DNA of 5,737 nt from Planctomycetaceae bacterium (GTDB taxonomy: Bacteria; Planctomycetota; Planctomycetia; Planctomycetales; Planctomycetaceae): positions 1 through 5,737 of the forward strand of contig WFOZ01000302.1 of the NCBI GenBank assembly GCA_015487825.1, written 5' to 3'. Shown one piece after another: positions 1-5,737 of the stretch; the stretch's first letter is position 1, and every line of letters begins with the position of its first letter. The notes beneath the pieces were generated by a model. That model saw nothing but the letters and a program-made list of their open reading frames with translations. It searched no databases and had not been told where the DNA came from. The translations under genes were made by a program, and so were the position numbers.

Positions 1-98
1 GAGAAACGAAAATGCTTCCGTTTGGCTTTACGAGCCTTCGCACTGGCGGGACGTTTCCCGTGGTTAGCTTTTTTCAGTTTTCGTTGTGTCTTGGCCAT
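1..98 (-). CDS. Small, highly basic conserved protein (partial, C-terminus beyond the left edge)
   Basis: The gene reads leftward from an ATG at 98-96 and is still open at position 1. The 32 complete codons visible begin MAKTQRKLKKANHGKR and continue with an Ala/Lys/Arg-rich stretch ending KRKHFRF. Fourteen of the 32 residues are Lys or Arg, two are His, and none is acidic, so it should bind nucleic acid or ribosomes. I recall very similar short proteins of roughly 30-40 residues in planctomycete genomes, annotated only as hypothetical. It does not match the bL34, bL36 or bTHX patterns as I know them. The ribosome binding site is weak: a GGAA lies about 8-11 nt before the ATG. A terminator separates it from moeA upstream, so it is probably transcribed on its own. 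The reading frame, the ATG and the biased composition support a real gene. The function is unknown. Confidence 0.72.
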   Translation of the reverse strand, partial: MAKTQRKLKKANHGKRPASAKARKAKRKHFRF

Positions 99-180
99 CT
101 GAAAGGTTCCGCTATTTCTGGAGATTGTCTCTGTTTTACAGTCAATAATCTTGTTTATCGGTATCGAAGTGGAGGATTCT

Positions 181-209
181 AACAGAAAACAGCCTCAGAT
201 CAACTGAGG
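181..209 (-). terminator. Rho-independent terminator after moeA
   Basis: On the minus strand, shortly after the moeA stop, there is a perfect 6-bp stem CCTCAG/CTGAGG (arms at 209-204 and 198-193) around a 5-nt loop. It is followed by CTGTTTTCTGTT. A GC-rich stem with a downstream T-rich tract about 20-40 nt past the stop is typical of an intrinsic terminator. It would end moeA transcription before the small basic protein gene. The T-run is interrupted, so efficiency is uncertain. Confidence 0.6.
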
Positions 210-231
210 AATCAAAATTTCCCAAATGTGA

Positions 232-1488
232 TCATTCGTATAAATTCACAATCACATTCTCACCAGCCGGATAGCCTTCCAGGTTTTCGGGGATGATGAC
301 AAAGCCATCTGCCTGAACAGTCGTGGAAAGAATGGAAGCCCCGCTGATTGCCAACGGAATCACTCCTGCAGGTTCGGCTCCCGTTTCGTCCTGACATACA
401 GAAACCCGGCAGTAATCGGTTCGCCCCACCGCAGAACTGATTTTCTTTTTGAGTCGCCCCTGAATCTGTCGATGAGGCCAGCCAGCCGGGTAGCCCGCGA
501 GAATTCGTAACGCTCGTCCTGCAAAAAAATCGTATCCACATAAACAGGAAACCGGATTCCCCGGAAGCAGAAAGACGAAACTGTCTCCAATTTTTCCCAT
601 CCCGCTCGGACTGGAAGGCCGCATCGCGATCCCGTGAATCGCGAGTTCGCCAAGTTCATTCACCACAGCGGGAACAAAATCTTCCTGCCCGACGCTTGTG
701 CCTCCTGAAATAAGAATGAGGTCGGCTCCCGGTTTCTCAAGAGCGTTTTTGATCGCAGTTCGTTCATCATTCACAAATTGAACTGATTCAATCACACCAC
801 CATCACGAGGGATCAGACTTTTCAACAGATAGGAATTCGCTTCAAAAATCTGATGCTGTCCACGCGGTTCGCCCGGCTTCACCAGTTCGTTGCCACTCAG
901 TATGATTCTGACACGGGGTTGTTGAATCACGCTGATTTCAGGAATCCCCAAAGCAGCGAGCATCGCCAGATCCTGCGCACGAAGAATATGCCCTGCACGA
1001 AAAACTTCCTGTTCTTTGCGGATATCCTCTCCTGTTTTGCTGAGATGCTTAAACTGAGCAATTGCCTGCTGAACATGAACGGTTTCTGCGTCAATCGCGG
1101 TATACTCAACAGGAATAACCGCATCGGCTCCACCCGGAATCGGGGCACCTGTCATTATCTGCACACAGGTTCCCGGGAAGACAGTTGAAGTCGGATCGCT
1201 GCCAGGGAAAGAACGTCCCGTTAAGCGAAAAGAGATCGGCACCGATTCACTCGCCCCGATGGTCTCCCGCGCAATCAAGGCGTAGCCATCCATCGCAGAG
1301 CGATCAAACGCAGGCACATTCATTGGCGAAATAATCGGTTCCGCCAGCACACGCCCGGTTGCGACATCAATACGGATCGTTTCTGCTTGAATCGCCCGGG
1401 TCTGTGAATCAATCCAGGCAATCGCCCGGTCAACAGGATACCGTTTTGCAAACCCACGCATTCGAATTTTTTCGGGAGAGTTATTCAA
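232..1488 (-). CDS. moeA: Molybdopterin molybdenumtransferase MoeA
   Basis: MoeA inserts molybdate into adenylylated molybdopterin, the last common step of molybdenum cofactor synthesis in the cytoplasm. The 418-residue length is normal for the family. The order is the MoeA N-terminal domains (about 15-185), the MogA-like molybdopterin-binding domain (about 192-332) and the C-terminal beta domain (about 343-418). Visible motifs are FDRSAMDGYA (61-70), IMTGAP (111-116), GEDI (153-156), SGNEL (198-202), SGGTSVGQED (261-270), LPGNPVS (308-314) and GRTDYCRV (355-362). The loop that reads KPGKP in E. coli MoeA is RPSSP here (290-294). The start is a TTG at 1488-1486, preferred because AGGA lies 10 nt upstream. 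An ATG at residue 10 (1461) is the alternative but has no ribosome binding site. No other molybdenum cofactor gene is nearby. The gene is divergent from sucB and appears to be monocistronic. Confidence 0.95.
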   Translation of the reverse strand: MNNSPEKIRMRGFAKRYPVDRAIAWIDSQTRAIQAETIRIDVATGRVLAEPIISPMNVPAFDRSAMDGYALIARETIGASESVPISFRLTGRSFPGSDPTSTVFPGTCVQIMTGAPIPGGADAVIPVEYTAIDAETVHVQQAIAQFKHLSKTGEDIRKEQEVFRAGHILRAQDLAMLAALGIPEISVIQQPRVRIILSGNELVKPGEPRGQHQIFEANSYLLKSLIPRDGGVIESVQFVNDERTAIKNALEKPGADLILISGGTSVGQEDFVPAVVNELGELAIHGIAMRPSSPSGMGKIGDSFVFLLPGNPVSCLCGYDFFAGRALRILAGYPAGWPHRQIQGRLKKKISSAVGRTDYCRVSVCQDETGAEPAGVIPLAISGASILSTTVQADGFVIIPENLEGYPAGENVIVNLYE

Positions 1489-1498
1489 AAGATGTAGT

Positions 1499-1502
1499 TC
1501 CT
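1499..1502 (-). promoter_or_regulatory. Ribosome binding site supporting the moeA TTG start
   Basis: AGGA on the minus strand, read 1502 to 1499, is separated by 10 nt from the TTG at 1488. It is the only Shine-Dalgarno-like sequence near the candidate starts. It therefore decides for TTG over the ATG nine codons downstream. Confidence 0.5.
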
Positions 1503-1810
1503 AACCAGGCGTAGCCGAAAAATTATCGTCAGTAGTGTCTATTGAAAAAACAACAAGACAGTGGAATACCTTTGCTTATCTTTCCTGAACTCCCAGATCA
1601 ATGCAATAGCTACTGTTTGTCTCTCTTTTTTTGAAAGGGTTCTTCTTTTTCAGCATGGGCATAGTTGACGGATATCTCAGGGGCTATATCCTCACATCTA
1701 CTGGGAAAGATATGTTTGGCGCCAGGGAAGGGGAATAGTTTTTGAGAGCCGATTTCCTTTCCATCATCTTTTTCCGGAACTGTTTCTAACGACTGCTGAC
1801 AATTTAATGC

Positions 1811-1814
1811 GGAG
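1811..1814 (+). promoter_or_regulatory. Ribosome binding site of sucB
   Basis: GGAG ends 6 nt before the ATG at 1821. This spacing fits the first of two in-frame ATGs (1821 rather than 1827). Confidence 0.65.
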
Positions 1815-1820
1815 CAGAGC

Positions 1821-3017
1821 ATGGCAATGGAGATCAAAGTTCCTGCGGTCGGAGAGTCTATTTCCGAGGTGCAAATTGGGGAATGGTATGTCGCAGAAGG
1901 TGAATGGGTCGCTGCAGATAGCGATCTGGTCGGACTGGAAACCGACAAGGCGACGTTTGACGTTCCTGCTCCGGCAAACGGAAAAGTGACCCGTATTCTT
2001 AAAAAGGCAGGCGAGATGGCTGCTGTCGGTGATTTAATCGGCTATTTCGAAGAAGTCGAAGCACCTGCCGGCAGTGAAGCAACTCCCCAAAAAGATCAAC
2101 CGGCAACCGAAGCCGCTCCCGCAGCAAGTTCTCCCGATTCAGCTGACGGTTCAGCGAAGGTAATGCCGGCAGCAGCAAGAGAAATGGCCCAGCGTGGTCT
2201 TTCTGCCAATCAAATCACCCCAACCGGCCCGGGTGGGCGTATTCTGAAAGAAGATGTTGTCAGCGCAGGATCGGGAGCAACAGCTTCTTACGATTCCCCT
2301 GCAACTTCCGGGGCGATGCGGGAAGAAGAAATTGTCCCGTTGAGCCCGATTCGCAAACGGATTGCAGAACGGCTTGTTGAAGCTCAAAACAACGCAGCGT
2401 TACTGACAACATTCAATGAAATCGATATGTCGAAAGTTATGTCGCTGCGGAACCAGTTCAAAGAGGCATACATAAAAAAATACGATATTAAACTTGGGTT
2501 TATGTCGTTTTTTGTCAAAGGTGTTGTCGATGCTCTGAACCAGGTGCCTCAGGTTGCCGCCCAGATGAAGGGGGATAATTTAGTCTACCGCAACTACTAC
2601 GATATTGGCGTAGCCGTGGGCGGAGGGAAAGGACTTGTTGTTCCGGTCATTCGCAATGCAGAGCGAATGAGCTTTGCACAGATTGAAATGACGATTGCCG
2701 ATTTCGGACAGCGGGCACGAAAAAACAAAATCAATCTTGATGAAATGGAAGGAGGCAACTTCACGATCACCAACGGAGGCATCTACGGCTCGCTGCTTTC
2801 AACACCGATTGTCAATCCGCCTCAAAGTGGTGTGCTGGGAATGCATGGCATTTTCGAGCGTCCGATTGCTGTCGATGGAGAAGTGGTCATTCGTCCGATG
2901 ATGTACGTCGCCCTCACTTACGATCATCGAGTGGTTGATGGCCGTGAAGCAGTTACATTCCTCAAACGACTCAAAGACGTTCTGGAAGAACCGAGCAGAA
3001 TGTTGCTTGAAATATAA
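1821..3017 (+). CDS. sucB: 2-oxoglutarate dehydrogenase E2, dihydrolipoyllysine succinyltransferase
   Basis: This is the core enzyme of the 2-oxoglutarate dehydrogenase complex (TCA cycle). It transfers the succinyl group from lipoamide to CoA and forms the scaffold for E1 and E3. The protein has 398 residues; E. coli SucB has about 405. The lipoyl domain spans 1-79, with the lipoylated lysine at K43 in ETDKAT. An Ala/Pro/Ser linker (80-112) leads to the peripheral subunit-binding domain (about 114-146, with [15 protein letters not shown]). A second linker leads to the catalytic domain (about 168-398). The catalytic motif DHRVVDG has H369 and D373. The stretches [21 protein letters not shown] and [11 protein letters not shown] follow SucB closely and argue for succinyl rather than acetyl specificity. 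The start has a GGAG 6 nt upstream. It has one lipoyl domain and nothing is missing. The E3 gene follows 55 bp downstream, and no E1 gene is present in the window. Confidence 0.96.
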   Translation: MAMEIKVPAVGESISEVQIGEWYVAEGEWVAADSDLVGLETDKATFDVPAPANGKVTRILKKAGEMAAVGDLIGYFEEVEAPAGSEATPQKDQPATEAAPAASSPDSADGSAKVMPAAAREMAQRGLSANQITPTGPGGRILKEDVVSAGSGATASYDSPATSGAMREEEIVPLSPIRKRIAERLVEAQNNAALLTTFNEIDMSKVMSLRNQFKEAYIKKYDIKLGFMSFFVKGVVDALNQVPQVAAQMKGDNLVYRNYYDIGVAVGGGKGLVVPVIRNAERMSFAQIEMTIADFGQRARKNKINLDEMEGGNFTITNGGIYGSLLSTPIVNPPQSGVLGMHGIFERPIAVDGEVVIRPMMYVALTYDHRVVDGREAVTFLKRLKDVLEEPSRMLLEI

Positions 3018-3072
3018 AAGGCGAGCTCTCCCAAGTGTAACATACATACAAACCAGATTGAAAAGCATTTCA

Positions 3073-4464
3073 ATGAGCACACAACACGATTTAATCGTTA
3101 TCGGGGCGGGACCGGGTGGCTACGTCGCTGCGATTCGGGCGGCTCAACTCGGGCTGAAAGTCGCCTGTATCGAAAAAGAACCTGCACTGGGCGGAACCTG
3201 CCTGCGGGTGGGCTGCATTCCGAGCAAAGCACTTCTCGAATCAAGCGAACTGTTTGAGCAGGCAAAAGATGGTTTGATCAACCGGGGAATCCGTATCGGA
3301 AAAGTGGAACTCGATCTCCCTCAAATGCTCAATCAGAAGGACCAGACGGTTTCGACGTTGACCAAGGGAATCGAAGGATTACTGAAGAAAAATAAAGTGA
3401 CGCGATACCTGGGACATGGTCGTATCACCGCACCTGGTGCAGTCAGTGTTACGAACAGCCAGGGGCAAGTGAGCGAACTGACGGGCAAAAACATTCTCAT
3501 TGCTACCGGTTCTGTCCCTGCAACACTCCCCGGGATCGACTTCGATGGAGATCGGGTTGTTTCCAGCACCGAGGCACTCAATTTTTCAACTGTTCCCGCT
3601 AAAATGGTTGTTATTGGAGGAGGAGCGATCGGCCTGGAACTCGGAACCGTCTGGCGACGACTCGGTTCAAAAGTAATGGTACTGGAATATCTGGATCGCA
3701 TTCTGCCCGGCATGGATGATGAACTGGCTAAGCAGTCTCTCAAAGTGCTCAAGTCTCAGGGACTGGAATTCCAGTTGGGAGCCAAAGTAACCGGAGTCAC
3801 GCTGAATCGAAAAACGTGCGATGTCCATGTTGAAGGACATGAAAATCTGAGATGTGATCGCGTTCTGGTTGCAGTTGGCAGGCGTCCTAACACGGCTGAT
3901 CTGGGATTGGAATCGGTAGGTATCGAAACAGACAAACGAGGCTTCATTCCAATTAACGAAGCGTACCAAAGCTCTGTAAACGGAATCTATGCGATTGGCG
4001 ATGTCATTGGCGGGGCGATGCTGGCACACAAAGCAGAAGAGGAAGGGATTGCGTGTGTCGAAAAAATCGTGACCGGCTACGGCCATGTCAATTACGATGC
4101 AATTCCTGCAATTGTTTATAGCAGCCCGGAAATCGCCTCGGTCGGTGCAACTGAAGAACAGCTTAAAGAAAGCGGTATCGACTACAAAAAAGGATCATTC
4201 CCATTCGCAGCCAACGGGCGGGCTCGAGCGATCGGGCATACCGAGGGAATGGTTAAAATTCTGGCCGATAAAAAAACAGACCGCATTCTTGGTGCTCACA
4301 TCCTGGGGCCTCATGCTGGCGATCTTATTGCGGAAGTTGCAGTCGCAATCGAATTTTGTGCCAGCAGCGAAGACCTGGCCCGCTGCACTCACGCGCACCC
4401 GACATTAGCCGAAGCGGTCAAGGAAGCCGCGATGGCTGTCGATAAACGAGCCATCCATTTTTAA
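3073..4464 (+). CDS. lpd: Dihydrolipoyl dehydrogenase (E3)
   Basis: This FAD-dependent enzyme reoxidises dihydrolipoamide on E2 and passes the electrons to NAD+. It serves 2-oxoglutarate dehydrogenase and often also pyruvate dehydrogenase and the glycine cleavage system. From the chosen ATG it has 463 residues, normal for the family. Visible parts are the FAD-binding GAGPGG (11-16), the redox disulfide motif GGTCLRVGCIPSK (40-52; C43 and C48), the NAD-binding GGGAIGLE (182-189) with acidic E205 after it, the second FAD motif YAIGDV (306-311), and the C-terminal dimer-interface motif HAHPTLAE with catalytic H442 and E447. The frame stays open 46 codons further upstream into sucB, but that part is not lipoamide dehydrogenase-like. 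The family start is MSTQHDLIVIGAG. No clear Shine-Dalgarno precedes it. It is probably co-transcribed with sucB. Confidence 0.96.
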   Translation: MSTQHDLIVIGAGPGGYVAAIRAAQLGLKVACIEKEPALGGTCLRVGCIPSKALLESSELFEQAKDGLINRGIRIGKVELDLPQMLNQKDQTVSTLTKGIEGLLKKNKVTRYLGHGRITAPGAVSVTNSQGQVSELTGKNILIATGSVPATLPGIDFDGDRVVSSTEALNFSTVPAKMVVIGGGAIGLELGTVWRRLGSKVMVLEYLDRILPGMDDELAKQSLKVLKSQGLEFQLGAKVTGVTLNRKTCDVHVEGHENLRCDRVLVAVGRRPNTADLGLESVGIETDKRGFIPINEAYQSSVNGIYAIGDVIGGAMLAHKAEEEGIACVEKIVTGYGHVNYDAIPAIVYSSPEIASVGATEEQLKESGIDYKKGSFPFAANGRARAIGHTEGMVKILADKKTDRILGAHILGPHAGDLIAEVAVAIEFCASSEDLARCTHAHPTLAEAVKEAAMAVDKRAIHF

Positions 4465-4488
4465 TTCGAGTTCCGAAAAACAGTGACG

Positions 4489-4899
4489 ATGACTTCTGAA
4501 CCGACTCTCGCCCCCAGGCATGGCATTCAAACGGCGCGTGGCTTTACGCTGGTTTGTCTGGGATTGTTCCTGATGGTGCTTGCAATCACATCGGTCACTT
4601 CTTTTATGGTCGATCCTTCTTCTCAACCCAAAGCTGAACCAATCGCAACATTCACCGGAAAAGATAACGGCACAACCGGATCATTTAAGGTGAAGCAAAA
4701 CTGGGAATTCCGCTGGACCCACAACGGGCATCTCAAACAGATTATCTGGAAACGCTCAGATGGTCATCAGAATTTACTGATGGAAATCCAGCGAAAAATT
4801 ATCCGCAAGCATGGCAGTCTCAACTACGATAAACCAGGCGAATACAAATTCGAAGTAATCGGTGAAGGCGACTGGAAGATTGAAGTTTACCAGTTCTAA
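4489..4899 (+). CDS. Uncharacterised single-pass membrane protein with Trp-rich beta-type domain
   Basis: I do not recognise a named function. From the ATG at 4489 it has 136 residues. A cytoplasmic N-terminus of about 17 residues containing Arg and His is followed by one hydrophobic segment (about 18-40, including LVCLGLFLMVLAI). A short Pro/Ser stretch leads to a polar domain (about 56-136) with W72, W76, W87 and W129. The domain has alternating hydrophobic and charged residues and ends GEYKFEVIGEGDWKIEVYQF. This suggests a small beta-sandwich held outside the membrane. I recall similar W-I-x-V endings in small secreted bacterial domains of unknown function. A GTG two codons upstream (4483) is an alternative start. 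Neither has a good ribosome binding site, so ATG is preferred. The gap to lpd is only 24 bp, so it is probably in the sucB-lpd operon. A functional link to the complex is only a guess. Confidence 0.8.
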   Translation: MTSEPTLAPRHGIQTARGFTLVCLGLFLMVLAITSVTSFMVDPSSQPKAEPIATFTGKDNGTTGSFKVKQNWEFRWTHNGHLKQIIWKRSDGHQNLLMEIQRKIIRKHGSLNYDKPGEYKFEVIGEGDWKIEVYQF

Positions 4900-5064
4900 A
4901 AAATGCCCTGCTGCCCCTTGCTCCGAGCAGGATAAAACCAGAGATAAAAAGCCAACTGCAAATTGTAGCTATCTGCCGCCAAGTATCAAAAAGAATGACC
5001 CGCTGAAGGTTTTATGTGGTATATTTAAGCGACTGACATTCTACAGTTCATTCTCTATTTTCAA

Positions 5065-5092
5065 TTGACATCTCTTCTTGTTGTTCAACAAT
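5065..5092 (+). promoter_or_regulatory. Candidate sigma70-type promoter of the alpha/beta hydrolase gene
   Basis: A perfect -35 consensus TTGACA (5065-5070) is followed after 16 bp by AACAAT (5087-5092), which matches 4 of 6 positions of TATAAT. Transcription would begin near 5099 and give a leader of about 110 nt. The -10 match is modest and the region is AT-rich, so chance is possible. Confidence 0.35.
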
Positions 5093-5099
5093 TAATTGT
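5081..5099. repeat. Two overlapping palindromes, possible operator
   Basis: TTGTTCAACAA (5081-5091, perfect about a central C) overlaps ACAATTAATTGT (5088-5099, a perfect 12-bp palindrome). Both sit over the candidate -10 box and start point, where a repressor would bind. AT-rich palindromes also arise by chance, and no regulator gene is visible nearby. Confidence 0.35.
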
Positions 5100-5118
5100 C
5101 TCTTTTTTTCATCATTCG

Positions 5119-5142
5119 TTTCATTTGAAAGACAATTTCAAA
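5119..5142. repeat. Clustered TTTCA/TGAAA half-sites
   Basis: TTTGAAA (5124-5130) and TTTCAAA (5136-5142) form a 7-bp inverted repeat with a 5-nt spacer GACAA. An additional TTTCA at 5119-5123 pairs with TGAAA at 5126-5130. This gives three regularly placed half-sites in the putative leader of the hydrolase gene, either a protein-binding site or a weak RNA stem. The sequence is of low complexity. Confidence 0.3.
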
Positions 5143-5202
5143 ACGCTTCACTTTTTTCACCGGTAGGATTGGTGTGTCTGATATTCATTAACAAATGCGG
5201 GT

Positions 5203-5208
5203 GGGGGA
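5203..5208 (+). promoter_or_regulatory. Ribosome binding site of the alpha/beta hydrolase gene
   Basis: GGGGGA lies 3 nt before the ATG at 5212 and 6 nt before the adjacent in-frame ATG at 5215. The spacing slightly favours the second ATG. The difference is one residue. Confidence 0.5.
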
Positions 5209-5211
5209 ATA

Positions 5212-5737
5212 ATGATGAAGTATCGCTTAAAATTATTTCTGATTGGAACTGTAACCACATTATTTGTCGGAAACACTTTCTGCAAACAGGCCGCTGCGAA
5301 AGGAATGAGAGTTCAGAGGAATGTTATTTATCTGCAACAAAAGCAGGGAGCAATTCAGGAAAGAAATCTGGATATCTACGCTCCGGCAGAAGGTGAAAAT
5401 TATCCGGTTGTTATCTGGGTCCATGGCGGTGGGTGGAAATTCGGAAACAAGGCTGATGTGCATTTGAAACCGGCTGCATTTACCCAGGCAGGTTATGTTC
5501 TGGTCAGTATCAATTATCGACTACATCCACGAACGGATATTCCGGGGCAGGCAAGCGACATCGCTGCAGCGGTCAAATGGGTGAAAAATAATATCACGAA
5601 ATATGCAGGGAACAAGAATCAGGTTGTATTAATGGGACATTCTGCAGGAGCCCATCTTTCTGCACTCATTGCGACCGATGAACATTACCTGAAAGATCAA
5701 CAGCTCGGTTTTACAGATATAAAGGGCGTCATTCTGC
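5212..5737 (+). CDS. Secreted alpha/beta hydrolase, esterase/lipase-like (partial, cut by the right edge)
   Basis: The frame stays open to the right edge, giving 175 complete codons from the ATG at 5212. The N-terminus is a likely Sec signal peptide: basic MMKYRLK, a hydrophobic core (about 8-20), and a possible cleavage near the Ala run at 27-29. Cys24 lacks a proper lipobox, so a lipoprotein is unlikely. The mature part shows an alpha/beta hydrolase of the carboxylesterase, BD-FAE or acetyl-esterase kind: RNLDIYAP (51-58), the oxyanion-hole motif HGGGW (71-75), the strand VLVSINYRL (96-104) and the nucleophile elbow GHSAGAH (142-148) with catalytic Ser144. The catalytic Asp and His would lie beyond the window. 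Such enzymes hydrolyse esters, often acyl groups on polysaccharides, outside the cytoplasm. The substrate cannot be read from the sequence. It is separated from the upstream cluster by 312 bp and probably has its own promoter. Confidence 0.9.
   Translation, partial: MMKYRLKLFLIGTVTTLFVGNTFCKQAAAKGMRVQRNVIYLQQKQGAIQERNLDIYAPAEGENYPVVIWVHGGGWKFGNKADVHLKPAAFTQAGYVLVSINYRLHPRTDIPGQASDIAAAVKWVKNNITKYAGNKNQVVLMGHSAGAHLSALIATDEHYLKDQQLGFTDIKGVIL

Larger units (their letters stand above)
1489..1820. other. Divergent intergenic region between moeA and sucB
   Basis: This 332-bp stretch must hold the promoters of both moeA (leftward) and sucB (rightward). For moeA, a GATAAT reads on the minus strand at 1527-1522, but only a T-rich stretch stands in for the -35 box. 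For sucB, a TTGACG lies at 1665-1670, but the nearest TATATC (1685-1690) is only 14 bp away, so neither is convincing. The region contains plus-strand pyrimidine tracts (about 1617-1650) and two 8-bp palindromes, TGGCGCCA (1717-1724) and TTCCGGAA (1772-1779), which may be chance. I see no credible gene, RNA or riboswitch in it. Confidence 0.55.
4900..5211. other. AT-rich intergenic region before the esterase gene
   Basis: This is 312 bp with no credible gene on either strand. A 6-bp inverted repeat, CCTGCT (4907-4912) and AGCAGG (4926-4931) with a 13-nt loop, lies right after the unknown membrane protein gene. It lacks a T-tract on the plus strand, so it is a poor terminator there, although it could be a weak stem at the transcript end. 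Further right are an extended -10-like TGGTATATT (5017-5025), a TTGACA (5065-5070), a cluster of short inverted repeats (5081-5142) and T-runs (5103-5109, 5152-5157). Confidence 0.6.

Noticed and set aside
1665..1690. sigma70 promoter TTGACG with TATATC for sucB
   Set aside because: The spacing of 14 bp is too short for a normal promoter.
1655..1738. 27-codon plus-strand reading frame (MGIVDGYLRGY...) before sucB
   Set aside because: It has no ribosome binding site, no recognisable motif and a length expected by chance.
1610..1948. 112-codon minus-strand frame across the moeA-sucB gap
   Set aside because: It runs antisense through the conserved lipoyl domain of sucB and has no family features or start signals.
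2935..3072. In-frame N-terminal extension of lpd by 46 codons into sucB
   Set aside because: The extension is not like lipoamide dehydrogenase and is out of frame within the conserved end of sucB. The family start motif begins at the ATG at 3073.
3333..4086. Long minus-strand frames (139 codons each) inside lpd
   Set aside because: They are antisense shadows of a strongly conserved plus-strand gene and have no recognisable product.
4907..4931. Hairpin CCTGCT/AGCAGG as a terminator of the sucB-lpd cluster
   Set aside because: No T-tract follows on the plus strand. A T-run follows only on the minus strand, where no gene points into it. The 13-nt loop is also long for a 6-bp stem.
5235..5290. 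Lipoprotein signal in the hydrolase (Cys24)
   Set aside because: The residues before the Cys (GNTF) do not fit the lipobox pattern. A standard Sec signal peptide is more likely.

Overview
The window looks like ordinary chromosomal DNA from a Gram-negative bacterium, most likely a planctomycete. This is an inference. It rests on the tiny, very basic protein starting MAKTQRKLKKANHGKR at the left edge (a type I associate with planctomycetes), on the scarcity of strong Shine-Dalgarno sites, on mixed start codons, and on a secreted esterase of a kind common in that phylum. No transposase, integrase, phage gene, tRNA, rRNA or CRISPR array was seen.

Left part, minus strand: moeA (232-1488) is the last step of molybdenum cofactor synthesis. 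It is followed by a convincing hairpin terminator (about 181-209) and then by the start of the small basic protein gene, which runs off the left edge (98 to 1). Positions 1489-1820 form a divergent intergenic region between moeA and the plus-strand cluster.

Central part, plus strand: sucB/odhB (1821-3017) encodes the E2 succinyltransferase of 2-oxoglutarate dehydrogenase. It is followed 55 bp later by lpd (3073-4464), the E3 dihydrolipoyl dehydrogenase. Together they supply two of the three enzymes of the TCA-cycle 2-oxoglutarate dehydrogenase complex. The E1 gene (sucA) is not in the window. Just after lpd comes a short gene (about 4489-4899) for an uncharacterised single-pass membrane protein with a Trp-rich, beta-type outer domain. 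Its tight spacing suggests co-transcription with sucB-lpd.

Right part: a 312-bp AT-rich intergenic region (4900-5211) carries a promoter-like TTGACA and several overlapping short inverted repeats. It is followed by a signal-peptide-bearing alpha/beta hydrolase (5212 onward) that is cut by the right edge.

I found no clearly new biological system. The items most worth a second look are the small basic protein, the unknown membrane protein tied to the E2-E3 pair, the palindromes over the putative esterase promoter, and the variant loop in MoeA.
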